In this document: in pieces, positions 23,625 through 36,011 of the stretch
Position numbering within the stretch: position 1 is the first letter of the stretch
How the letters are laid out: each line of letters starts with the position of its first letter
Source of the DNA: Paragordius varius
Taxonomy: Eukaryota; Nematomorpha
Length of the DNA stretch: 64,000 nt
Direction: 5' to 3'
Assembly: GCA_964247055.1 (NCBI GenBank)
Contig: OZ176053.1
Span: 12,090,001 to 12,154,000, forward strand
The notes under the pieces: model-generated
The model's database searches: none
What the model was told of the DNA's origin: nothing
The model's input: the letters and a program-made list of their open reading frames with translations, nothing else
Made by a program: the position numbers and the translations under genes

Positions 23625-24150
23625 CATCCATCAAATTAAAGTAATTGAATACCCCAGACAATATTTAAATTGATATTTTAAAATACTAATTAAAGAAACG
23701 GTTCTGATTTAAATTTTATGCTTCATTCCTAGTAAAATATATAAATAAAACAAAATATCAAAAACAAATTAAGCTTTTGAAGAAAAATTCCGTATCAAAC
23801 TACTTGAACGCCATTTTTGTTTCACATCTATTTTGCAAAATATCGTATTTATTCAATTTTAAGACTAAAGTTAAATTTACTTTTTTCATAAAAATCACAT
23901 TTAACATTGATATAAACAGAAAAAGTGGTATATCTCTTATTATTTTTCCATTTAGCTTATGCACACATGTCATGATGGCTAAATTTTAGCTTTGGGTTTT
24001 CCCTCCGAATAAGTAACACTAAGTATTTTTGAATAAATTTTTTAATATATTTCGGTTCAATAATATTATAAAAGTGCAAACTTTTGCTATTAGATTTATT
24101 CTATTTTTAAAAATATTTGATTTTAAACAAGCCTGGGGTATCTACCTGGG
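23625..24150. mobile_element. MITE family 1, copy D
   Basis: Same orientation as copy A. The left end carries ATTGAATACCCCAGAC and the right end AAGCCTGGGGTATCTACC. The interior closely follows copy A (AAATTCCGTATCAAACTACTTG, GTGGTATATC…, AATAAATTTTTTAATATATT). Outer ends have decayed. The frames that run through it are chance frames. Confidence 0.75.
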
Positions 24151-25202
24151 TCCAGCATCATTTATTTATCTGAAAAAAAGTTTTGATTATAGCTTAGTGT
24201 ATATTGATATTATTTCCACAATACTACAAAAATCTAAAAACTTAAAATTTTCAACGCGCAATATCGCCAATTGTACGTTTGGAATGAAAAATCTGTTTTA
24301 GTTTCGTCAAAAAATTTATTTTTAAGTATGCCTTTGCCTTTCATATACATTTACCTTTGGCCAAAATAAATTTATCAAACAAAGTGCGCAAATCGTTGCA
24401 TTTTTTTATATGGATCATTTACCATAAAAACATAAATAATCACTCGTAAACAAAAATCAAAAGCACCATATAAATACTAATAAATTTTTTTTTGGTATAT
24501 AGATATTACGATATTTTAGTTGATACTGTGGGGCATAAAATTATATCGAAGTGTTATAGTTAAAGCATACATTACTAATATTTGAGTGTAATAAATTGTT
24601 GTCATTGTATTATTATTTTATATTATTCTTTTCCAGACTGCCATAATCAGTTTTTTTAACTACTCCGGCGTGTTGTTTTATATTATTTAAACCGTATCTT
24701 TAAGTCTTATTTTGATTCCTGTGTAATTTTTTGTTAAATCCATTATCTTTTGGGTAGTTTTATTAGCATTTTTATGGTCTCTTTAATTTAGCCGCTTCAT
24801 ACAAAAATAATTTTTTATTGTAAAAAAATCCTCATCTCAAATTTCGCCACCCCTTAAATTAATTCGCTACTGCAACAGGCATACTGTATATTAATGCAAA
24901 CAATTAATTTTAAAAAGTTTCAGGGAACATTTTAACCGCAAAAACCTGATATATTAATTTAGCTGTTTGTTTCAATCGTGTTTTCCCAATAACTCTAGAA
25001 ATTACTAAAATATTAGCTTTGCTCTCTAAATACATAAGAACAATGTTTATAAATTTCAAATCGAACTTTCAAAATGTATTTTACAAATTTTAACTCTGGA
25101 ATATAAAGCATCCCACATAATCTAGTAAAAAGTGAAAAGAAACAAATGTTTACCATAAGTTGCTAAAACCCGCGTTTATTTTAATTTAAATTTATTTAAA
25201 AA

Positions 25203-27987
25203 ATGCATCTTGAGAAGATAAAAGAAATAACTGCCAATCATAAACAGATCTCAATTAAAAATGTTAAATCAATGCATTTGATAAAAGAAAAATCCTACTT
25301 TGTAGCTACAATTGTACAAAAAAGCGATCCAAAAATTAGTAAAAACGGACAAAAATTTGTGCATTGGAAACTCCGTGACATAGATGAGGATAAGATTGCT
25401 ACTGGTTCTTATGATGTCTCCATATTCATGTTTGGATGCACTTTTAATTTGGTTTGGAAGTTTGCCGTAGGGACCACTGTTGCTGTTCTTAATCCTAAAC
25501 TTCTTAATGCTAAAAAAGAAGCAACCGAGTTTGTTATCAAATTACCCAATCAAATAATTGAGTTTGGTCAATCACCGAATCTAGTGTTATGTAATGGATA
25601 TGATGTGAAAAGCGAAAATAAATGTTCTGAATACATAAATAATTTATCTGGTTCCAAATATTGTGTCAAACATTTGCAACAAGTCCTTAAGAAAACTCTA
25701 AATAAAAGGCCAGAGTTGCTTCCTTCTTATGGAGCTCACACAAGACCTTTGACCATTAGTGGTGTAGAACGTTACCCAAACAAAATTTCACGATATTCGA
25801 AATTGGAACAAAAAGAACCAATTGAAGAAAATGACGATATTAAGGGCATTGAAAAGAATAATATTTCCACAAACACATTAAACAGTTTAGTTAAGCTATC
25901 TAAATCTACAATGCAACAAACGCCGACAAATATGATTAAAAAAGAACCACCATCCAAAAGTCAATCGGCCAAACTGTTTCTTTATCAAACTATGCAGAAA
26001 ATTTCCGAAAATAATACCGCTAAAGTTTATCTTTATATATATGTATATAGCGTAAAAATTACTCGTCCATACCACGGCCTATGCTTCAAAACAGTCAATT
26101 GTCATTAATTGGAGAAAATGGTTTAATATCCAAAAAATTAATCCATAACAATGATGTGAAAATATCAAGTACGTTTTAGAGATAATGTATAAAATGTCAA
26201 AAAAAAATAAAATTTTATACCATTTAGATACCCTTGTTTAAATTTTATTACTTATTTTATGGTTTTTAAATACACCTAGAACATATAAATGATAAAATTG
26301 ATTTAAGACCTCCTACTAATGAAATTCTAACTAATTCGAATTGTGATAATAATCAACCCAATAATATAATATCATTTAATTTGCCTTCTAACATGCCCAT
26401 GCCATTCATATCCAAACCAGACACTAGTCGTTTTTCGCGCGTTTTATCACGAATAACGCTTAAACCAATAAATCCGAATAATCCAAACAAAAAATTTCTT
26501 TCTTCCAGTCCAACCTACAAAACTTTAATGAAAGAAAGAGCAACCAAAAATATGAATTCATTTGAGAAGGATAGAAACAAGTATCCTACACAATATGTTT
26601 TTTTTTTCGTTTACCAATAAGTAAGACAATAGTTATACTAAAATGAGTTTAATAAATATAAATATTTAAATCATAATAAATAATTCTTTTAACATAGTTT
26701 TGTGGCAAGTAAATTGTAATTGATGGATTTATTAATAATTGCTAACTAATTTTGGTAGAAATAAATCGCATTTAGGTCTTTTATAACCAACATCGATTGG
26801 CCTTAATTAATTTTCTATATATGTATGCTTATCATAAGTAATGTAACACGCGGCCTTTAACCATCATGTCATAGGTTTATTAATGGTTTAAAATGAAAGT
26901 TTATGCGCCTTACTTATTTGGGCATTATAAAAAATTCAATCTATTATCATTTTAAAACTAATATTCGATAGATCAGTCAATTTCAATGAAATTTCTTTGT
27001 GTTTAAGGGCATTTATATGGTTACTTTACTTAAATACCAATGATTTACACAATGTTTATTGGAATTACATAGAAAAAATTGCAAGAAACCTCGGATTGTT
27101 GCAGGTTTATTGATGGACGAAGAAAAGATTCAAAACATTTTTCAACAGAAATCACGGAATAACAATCTCATTAGTCAACATGAGTCGGAACAAGAACACA
27201 AGTATTTATACTCTTTATATAGGTAACATTCAATCAAAAAATAAAAAAATTAATACTAAAACCATATTTTTTAAGCATTGATTTATTTTTATCATCTACC
27301 ATTGTTTGCGAATTCGGTAATATACATGTTAATTTATAACTTTCTTAATGTTTTAAACCCTTACATTCTATTTATATAGAAAAAAACACGGTAATAAGGC
27401 TGTTTCTATACAAAAAATATGATTGTTCCTATATAAAAAATATTAGTCAATACAATTTTTATGTTTGGTATTTATCTTTTACTGTATAAGTGTTCGTTAA
27501 TCTACAATTTTACTTTCATAGATATTTCGATTTAATGGAGTCGACAGAAAGTGTTAAACAAGCAATGTCCACTGTCATGGAAATAAAATGTAATTTAGTT
27601 ACATGTTCTCAATGCAAATATACATTTTGGTCGGCCGGACCTGTGTGCAAAAAGGACCATCCGAAATCCCTAACCTATGCAAAAGGGATCAAAAGATTTT
27701 TCCAATGCAAAGATTGCAAACAACGGACTCAGACATATTTAACGTACGAACTTATTTTAGCTATCTGTCTATAATATATATATTATATTCTGAGTTTTAA
27801 ACTGTTTCTTAATTTTGATGAAATAATTAGTTTTCCCGCAAAACCTTGTAAATCATGCAATTCATATAATTACGAACGAATAGCTATGTACAAAGATTGG
27901 AAAGATGAAACAGATATTTTGCAACCACACGAAAAATTATTAGTTCGTGGGGAGGAGCATTCCACATTTTTGAATCAAACAAATTGA
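25203..27987 (+). CDS. MCM10: MCM10 replication initiation factor
   Basis: Scaffold that activates the CMG helicase and brings DNA polymerase alpha to origins. Six exons: 25203-26024, 26051-26168, 26280-26596, 27086-27201, 27522-27743 and 27831-27987, giving 583 residues. The internal OB fold spans about residues 28-125 (SYFVATIVQKSD … FVHWKLRDIDED). The adjoining CCCH zinc finger uses C130, C141, C154 and H157. The C-terminal block has the paired CCCC-type fingers (EIKCNLVTCSQCKYTFWSAG, KRFFQCKDCKQRTQT, PCKSCNSYNYERI) and the family ending LVRGEEHSTFLNQTN. The intron at 26025-26050 is 26 nt; removing it restores a frame that then holds across the next introns. The human protein has about 230 more residues before the OB fold; here the ATG lies about 28 codons before it. 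Confidence 0.93.
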
Positions 27988-29717
27988 ATAGTTTGATTTT
28001 TTTTGTGGAAAAAACCATATAATAAATTTTTTGATCTCGTATTTTTAATAATAAATGGTCGGTTAAAATACAAAGGTCAATCAATTCATTATGTTTGGAC
28101 CCTTCACCTACTCTAGAAATTTAAATATTTATGATGATGCTGTAAATTTAATTTGAGTTGACTATAGACAAATTTAAAAAAAAACTGATCACCTTTGATC
28201 TGTACATTTATGAATAAAATCTTAGGACCATTTACTAATTTATAAAAATATTATGGATTATTTAGTATTCGCAAAGAACGAATCAAATCGCTTTCAGCAC
28301 AGTCATAAGTTGCAAAATTTTTAATTAAATCCATTCAATGTTCCAGTTTCTTATAGTTTGCGTGTGCTGTTTATGTGTCCATACGCATAATTTATTTTAG
28401 GGCATATCATTTTTTTTGACCCTCTCCATTTTATAGTCATTCATTATAATTACATTTTTTTATATCAACCATTTTTCTTGTATTTGCATTGATGCCATAT
28501 GATACCGGTAGTATCGCCCGTTTATCGTTTTTCTTAAAACACATTTAATATTTGAAATTTGGTTTGAATATATTGATTAAATATCATATCGATTTGTTTA
28601 CGCTAGTGTAATAGCGGATATGTGTAATCTTTTCGAAATTTCTGTATTCATTACGATTCATGTATGCCATTCCAGGTATATCATATGTTTTGTTATCATT
28701 TTCTGTTTTTGTAACCCATTTTGTTTGTAATTTTAGATTCTACATTGTATTAGTCATACTTTCAATGTGTCGTTAAATGTGCGTATAAAAGCGTGATCTA
28801 CTTTTATAGATCATATTTTTTTAAATAGGTACCTCCTTTTTATTCGTAGTTGTGGCGTTCCTGTTATTTGTTCTATCATTTTAAATTCATCCACTTTTAA
28901 TAATCATTTTCCTTGCTTTTGAGCCTTTGCAAATGACTTACTCAATATATAAATTCTGGTCTACTGGCCGGCAGCCTTGTATATAACTTAGTCCATCCTT
29001 TTTAACATGATACTAATTGCTTTCTTACATTTGTTATCTTGACAAGATTAGGAATCCGTACTGACACGCATTTTGCTTATTCGGCTTTTAAACTTTTTAC
29101 ATGAAAATCGTAAAATAACTTTCCTCTGTGATTGGTGCTTTTTAAATAAATCCATACTCTTGCACAAATAGCATTGTATCGAATTATTATCACCAAGGAT
29201 TTTAAGCTTTTAAAGAGTGTCATCTCCTGTTATTATTATTTTTATTACTAAGAGAGACCGTAGTTTGTAAAGCATTATTTCCACTTTAAACACTTTTTTC
29301 AATTTTTCGTCCGATTCTGCCGCTAAGATTAAAACATCAGCCTACGCTTCAAAGGACAGTCATATTATATTATTTTAAATAAATAGGCTTAATACAAGAT
29401 TTTTAACTAGTGAACATTAAATTATTTTATCCCCAATAAAATTTATTAAATGATACTGAATATATTTTAAATTTATTTTAGATACTAAATAATAATTACA
29501 GTAAAATTTCATATATATTGATGCGTATAATGATTTGACTGCAATAATATATGTTTGATTATTTAATATTAAGGTGTAACGTCAACAAAACCATTAAATA
29601 AAAAATAAGTTGTGAGATTTCAGAGTAATAACCACACTAGATAAAATTCTTTCGATCACATTTCAGAATTAATCATTATGATAAGATTGTCCTTTAATAT
29701 TAAGCAAATAAAATTGG
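27988..29717. other. Intergenic between MCM10 and the p53-family gene
   Basis: The two genes converge on this 1.7-kb stretch. Apart from the LINE-like remnant listed separately on the minus strand, I saw no conserved frame or inverted repeat. Confidence 0.5.
28250..29370 (-). mobile_element. Probable LINE remnant, heavily decayed
   Basis: On the minus strand about 29300-29360 translates to ADVLILAAESDEKLKKVF, which resembles the RT catalytic block (YADDVLILAESEEKL). Downstream, broken frames rich in Lys and Arg continue for about 1 kb, but no other RT motif is clear. The assignment rests on the one block and is tentative. Confidence 0.4.
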
Positions 29718-31796
29718 CTAAGATGTTTCATCCCCATTTTGCCGTGTAATAATATGCCTTAAACGGTAACGACACACAAGGTAAGAATTTGAAAATAACC
29801 CATTAGAAAATAAATTATTAAAATTGTCCAAAGTTTGTTGAGTGGTATCTTGGGACAAATTTTGTGATGAAAGTGATAAGGGTAAACTTTTATTGTGTTC
29901 TTTGAATAGTCCTTTGAAATCTCTGTAACTCAGTATGATGGCATCAACGAATTTTTGAAATACTGCAGGAGGGAGATCGTTTTTATGCTGTTTGCCCACA
30001 CAAAAAAAATTTAATATAAATTGTAAATTAATTATCTACAAACTTATTAATTATAAAAAAAGTTTTAATATTACTTTGATAGGTTTTAGGGATAATATGG
30101 GTGCAAGTCTATTGTATGATCTATAAAAAAAGAATAAAAATTATGATGCATAGAAAAAATATAGGTTTTCAAAAATATAGAATGATAATTATATGTTGTA
30201 AAAATTACTTTATAGCTTGTCGGATAATATCCTCAGATATATCGTCATGTCTAAAAAATAAATGAAATAAAATTATGGTGAATTAAATATGGGAAATTAA
30301 GGGTTAAAATTTTAAACACATATGTAAATATTAACATTTATGTCATGGAAAAGAGAAAAATTTTTTAAATTATGAAAGAGGTTAATGTTGAAAATGTGTG
30401 GACATATTAAAAGTAAAAGACTGTCAATGATACTAAATATATTATATTTTTAAAATTGACAATCGAATTTTCAAAGGTGATATTAAAAAAGTTAAAGGCA
30501 CTTTATGTTATAAAAAAAGTAAATAAAAATATGATAAATGGCTTACAATCTTTTAAATTAAAGTTGTGGCTTTCACAAAAAAATCGACTTTATTTTACAT
30601 ATTTTAGCATTAGTCATAAAATCTAAATCATCATATTATAAAAATTCAAGTTTTACTTTTTTTATAATCCAAACTTTCATATTAGCAAGATCCGCAATTA
30701 AATGAGAATCGATAAATTTTATGATTTAAAAAAATAGATTACTACTCCTAACACATAATTATCCATTACCGATAATATTGACTGTTGACATTTTGAGACA
30801 TGTTTTGTGAAAATATGTTGGGTTCACTGGAATAATCATGAGCATTAATGATGTTATGACTTGCCTCAAGACTAGATTGAAACATTTTAAGAAGTGATAA
30901 TTGATCTTGATTTTTAACCTAAAATATATAGGAAAGAAAAATAATCATTAATCCTTAAAATTTAAATAGATAAAGCGGTGTGTAAGAAAAAATTAAAATT
31001 TATCGCAATTTTGAAATTAGTTCTTTTTTTTCACGCATATGTTTGAAATAAGAGTTGTTTAGAATATATATAATAATTTTTTGAGAAAATTTCTTTATTA
31101 TGGTAAATAATTTAGTTTTTTTGCATATATAAAAAACAACCCCAAAAAAGTTGATACAAATTTTGGATGAACATAAAAGAAAGAAAGAAGAACGTACATT
31201 TAAAAGATATCCCGGAGATTGGTTGTCTAGTGGTAGTTCATTGCTATTCAAATATTCATTATTAATGTGTGATGACTGATAAGGTTTACAACCGGTATAA
31301 TTTTGCATATTATAATTATTTTGGTAAAAATATCTATTTTCGTTTATATGTTCATATTGGTTTGTATTGCATTCAGAGATGGGGAAATCCTTACAATTAT
31401 CAGCTTGCATTACAGAATGTGGCGATACAGATGCCATGTTTTTATTCGTATAAATTGAACTCAAACTACCTAACGATATATCAATAATAAATTTATTTAC
31501 TTAAAAACTAACCAATAAATTGAAAATATATTAGGAAAAACATATAAAGTAAACGATCCTAATTGGGAAACGTCTTGATTTTTTTAAATACTTATCGTTT
31601 GGGTTGCGAAATTAGATATAAAGATGTCATTCGGTAACAGAAGAAATTTTTAGTATTCCAAGACACATATAATAGTCATAGATTTAAAATTATATTTTTG
31701 AAAAAAACCTTATATATTTTGTATTAAAAATATTATTTTTACGGTAATTAGGTAATATTAATTAAACCAAAATATAAGGGCCAAATTTTGAAATAC

Positions 31797-31836
<40 letters not shown>

Positions 31837-32764
31837 GATGTATCATTTATTATAGAAAAATGAATAAATTAGAACACTTAAGCAACGTTAAAAATGGTAA
31901 AACCTACTAAAACTTATAAACCCTTATGGACCCCCCAAAAAATTTCAAACCCAATCTTAAATAACAAAAAATCCAAATTTTATACTAACAAACAGAAAAA
32001 TAAATAGATAATATATATACCAGTCAGAGTGTAGGAACTTTCATCAGAAAATCTCTGATGTCTTTCCACCACATCTCCCCCATAAAAATCGGTGGTTAAG
32101 TTGTGAAAACTATTATACATACCATTACCATTATTCATATTAGTATAATAATTTGCACATAAGGGGGGGTTAGGTGCATTATTTGGCACATTGTTATACA
32201 TCATATTCTGAGAATTCTCATGACAAGTTTTATGTAATGTTGCATCAGTAGTAAAAGGCAAAGGATGGTAACCTTTAATAACGGAAAAGCGTGTTTTTTC
32301 ATCCCTATCTCTGCTGGGTAGGACAACAGCACCAGTAATATCATTTTGTGGTTGCGATACATTTTTTCCCAATGTAAGCCTAAGTTTTTTTCTTTGATGT
32401 GGAGTTTGAGAAGTTGGAATATTCGCACATGAATTATTATTGGAGTTACTCCGTTTACCTTCAACATTTTTGCTAAAGGGCACAACAGCAACAGAACTAT
32501 CAATATTATGGATATTTATGTTGGGTTTAAGTGTAACAGCTGCGTTATGCATTAAATTTGGCGAATTACATGACGTGGCGACGATGGATTCAGTTAAAAC
32601 TGGATATGATTGTTGAATGAGCGTTTCGAATATGGCAGCTTTTTTCCCTATTTAACATTATAGAGCATATAAAATAGATGAACCAACCTTATTTACAATT
32701 ATTTCCAAACCATATGTTGCCGAAAATTGTATAATTTATATTAACAAAAGTTTATTGAGATAAT

Positions 32765-32816
<52 letters not shown>

Positions 32817-35063
32817 AAAATTGACATTATACGAACAAAACGTAAAAATATAAAGATACATTTTTTCTAAACAACCATACTTTTTTAAAAAAAATTTAAT
32901 ATAATTTATTGTTTAAATATGTAACGTATACAGAGATGTATATTGGTAACTATTAGAAAAATTTAGTTTTAAAAAGTGTGGTCCGTATACTTTCAATTTT
33001 ACTATGTATAAAACAATATTTCCTTAAAATTTTATAGTTAAAAACTAACCTTTTTTCGGTTGCAATAATTTTTGTGCATCACGTTTTATGTCACAACAAA
33101 CCCGGATTCGGACACAACTCCGCGCAAATATTAAACCAGTTAATGGACTAAAAAACCGAAAAAAAATTAATTTAGAAATATTAGTCAATAAAGATTCACT
33201 ACAATAAAATAAATTTTCCCACCAAATCATACTATCTTAAATTAATTTTTAATATTTCCTGTATTACAATTATATTTAATAAATTTTGAAATTTTACAAT
33301 TTTCTTATGTTTTATATCACTATTATAAATAACAATTAAAAGTTTTTGACTGGTTTTTCATAAGCGGTCAAAATTTCGATCAAAAAGCCTATAGAACCGG
33401 TCAAACTGAATTTTAAATATAACCTTATTTAAATGTAAAATTTAAAATAAAATTTAATTGAAATATAAAATAGAGGTTAAAATTAAAATCTTTTTAATTA
33501 AACACCCCGCATATATTTATTTATATATAAATTTACTTTTCTAAGGTAAAAATCAATTCGACAATTCGCCGGTTTATACCACCAACACATGAGGTAAAAC
33601 ATACAAATTCTAGAGGGATCGTTAAATGTTCAGCATCTAAAAAGAAAAAAATAGCTAAAACAAAGACACAAAAAATATTATTGCAATTTTTTTTGGAGAT
33701 TGGAATGATATTGGGAGAGCTAATGTGTAATGTGAAATAAAATTACAAATTATATTTATATATATATATATATATATATATAGTGTTAAGGAGTTCTGTT
33801 CAATGTTATTAAATTAATGGGTTTAAATCCAAAAAAATGGAAAAATAAACGCTATATAAAAATAATTACAAAAAAACAAATCTTCTTAGTACCATTCCGC
33901 TAAACATGAGACAGACACCCCCAAATTTATTTTGAATTATATTTTTACAAAGAAATGCAAAAAATTAGAAATTAACCAATTATTTCTGTGTGGCTCAACG
34001 GAAGTGTTAAAATGTAGCGATCGCCTTGTGTTCCATACTGTATATTTGGCAACTTGGATAGAATAAACCTTTGTTCAAATCCTGTCTTACAATCTTAATT
34101 ATTATATAGATATATTATTGAATTAACACTATTTTAAGTAATTTAGGTGATAAAAAGGATTCTATTATAAGCAAAAACACCATTTAAGGATGTAAAAAAG
34201 TAAATTAATTTTTCAAAAATTAAAATGTATAATTATAATTGATTTGTATTTGGATTACTTCGGTATTCTGGTTTAGAGGGATCATCTAACATAATTTAAA
34301 ACGATAAATTAACAAGTTAAATTAATTGCAAAGTATTTATAAAATTAATTTATATAGTTACTAATTTCATCCACATGAGTTTTACAAGCCAAGACAGGTT
34401 TATTAATGTCATTGAGATCGAGAAATATAGGCACAATTTTTATGATTAAATTCGCATGGTTCGTTTCAGACATTGATAAATGTTGATCCGATAAACATTT
34501 AATCTTAATCATTTCTTTCAAATGAGGAGTTATATAAAATTTAAATGGGTACATTGTTAGCCTATGGGTAAGTAACATATTCAATTTTTGTATATACTAA
34601 AAGTTTATTGATAAAAATTATATACTTGGTTTTCTTTGCAAGGTTCCAGTGGTTCAAAGGTTAAACCTGGCATGGGTGTACTATAAATAAAAATAAAATA
34701 TACTTGTAAAATCCAATACCGGAAAGAGAACATTTAGGGTTATATTGCGTATTATAATTAGTGTTTGGTATTTTATTCATTATATTTTGAGTGGATGTAG
34801 AAAACTTTGGCTGTGCGGAAATCTTTATCATTTCTGCATCAAAATATATCTTTTCATTTATTTCATTATTAGTGGGTATATCATTGACGTAACTTATTAT
34901 ATTTAAAGGATTGGTGTTGTGTGCAGCACTGTTGTCAAAAGATGTCATACTTAATACGGATGTTATTAGGGATTGACTATAATAAAAGTATAAAATACTC
35001 AGATATTTCTTGTTGAATAAAGTTATCAGTCTCCGGTGAAAATATAGTGCTTATTTGAGACAT
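29718..35063 (-). CDS. TP53-family: p53/p63/p73-family transcription factor
   Basis: Sequence-specific DNA-binding regulator of damage response and cell fate. Thirteen exons: 35063-34999, 34976-34704, 34680-34626, 34596-34362, 34093-33977, 33636-33537, 33147-33050, 32647-32021, 31469-31198, 30918-30770, 30250-30209, 30120-30075 and 29987-29718; they sum to one frame of 782 residues. The DNA-binding domain spans about residues 130-315. The family signature reads FVCFTSCVGGINRR, and the four zinc ligands are present (C202, H205, C261, C265, matching human C176, H179, C238, C242). Contact arginines R271, R297 and R304 match human R248, R273 and R280. The human C277-P-G segment is replaced by D-I-K. 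The N-terminus lacks an obvious MDM2-box. The C-terminal 465 residues are Asn/Ser/Gln-rich and I could not see a tetramerisation or SAM domain. Introns 1-3 are 22, 23 and 29 nt. Confidence 0.93.
32812..33002. mobile_element. MITE family 2, copy a (in a p53 intron)
   Basis: Left end TAGTAAAAATTGACATTATA followed by CGAACAAAACGTAAAAA and ACAACCATACTTTT; right end AAAGTGTGGTCCGTATACTTTC and AATTTTACTA. The two ends are imperfect inverted repeats. The left side abuts a (TA)n run (32769-32812), in keeping with insertion at TA. Confidence 0.7.
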
Positions 35064-36011
35064 CTTCGAATTCAGCGCTGTTTTACCTAACGCTCAATTG
35101 TATAAACCTGTGCATATTAACGCATATGCGATTTTTACAAAATAAATTTTGGAGGTAAAGTATTTTATTTTTTCCGAAATCTGATATAGTTAAATAATTG
35201 GCATTATTTGAGAGTTTTCCTGCAACATTTAAAATATAAAAAAACTAATGACCTTTTAACATCGTATTAAAAAATTGCGTTTAAATTATAAATATAATTA
35301 TCTTATAGATCATCCCGATTTAATAATTAAGTTTAAAATTACTTTATGAGTTGTTGGTTCATTCTTTAGTTTTAGAAAGGTATATGTCCTGGTTTAAATT
35401 GGAATTAAGGCAAAAATAACTATTACACAGTGTCCATAAAAATATCCTAATAAGATAATAATGGAATAATGTATCAGAATTATAATAGGGATTTAGGTTT
35501 GGGTCCTTACGAGAGATTTAAAAAAGTTATTTACACCTTTATGAAGTCCGATATTCGAAAATGACAAAATTCTTTAATATTTTGTTGAATACCGGCCGGC
35601 ATGAACTGAGTTACAATCCAAAAATGCTTAGTGGAGAAAGCAGCTACACCCAATGTCCATCTTTCCCGGAATTGTCTTAATGTCAACGTCAATATTTATA
35701 GATAGGTAAATATGCTAGTTATTTCAAAGAAATCCATTATTAAAGCATACTCTCCTTTTAGTTAAAAATAATTGTATAAAAATATCAAATTGAATTTTTT
35801 TACATAATTTCATCTAGCGGACATCTTATTGATAATTTAATCACCATACTTTGTTAATTATAATATTGTTAAAAAACCTTAAAAAAATATGGTGGAGACA
35901 CTGCAAATACAAAAAAATGCTACATCAAAATAGATCAGGTTTTTTCGAGCACATTCAACGTCTTAACAAAAGTATGAAAAATACATAATCCTGAATACAT
36001 TATTTATTAAT

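Larger units (their letters stand above)
20353..25202. other. Repeat-rich intergenic region between WRAP73 and MCM10
   Basis: No gene could be supported. Contents are a LINE 3' fragment (about 20.77-21.06 kb), two MITE family 1 copies (22.26 and 23.63 kb), and pieces of an old dispersed repeat (about 21.63, 22.15 and 24.43 kb). Open frames here, such as those at 21829-22086, 23777-23989 and 24029-24301, fall within repeats or are low-complexity and match nothing I recognise. Confidence 0.6.

Noticed and set aside
21829-24301. Several Lys/Phe-rich frames
   Set aside because: They fall within MITE copies or dispersed-repeat sequence and match nothing.
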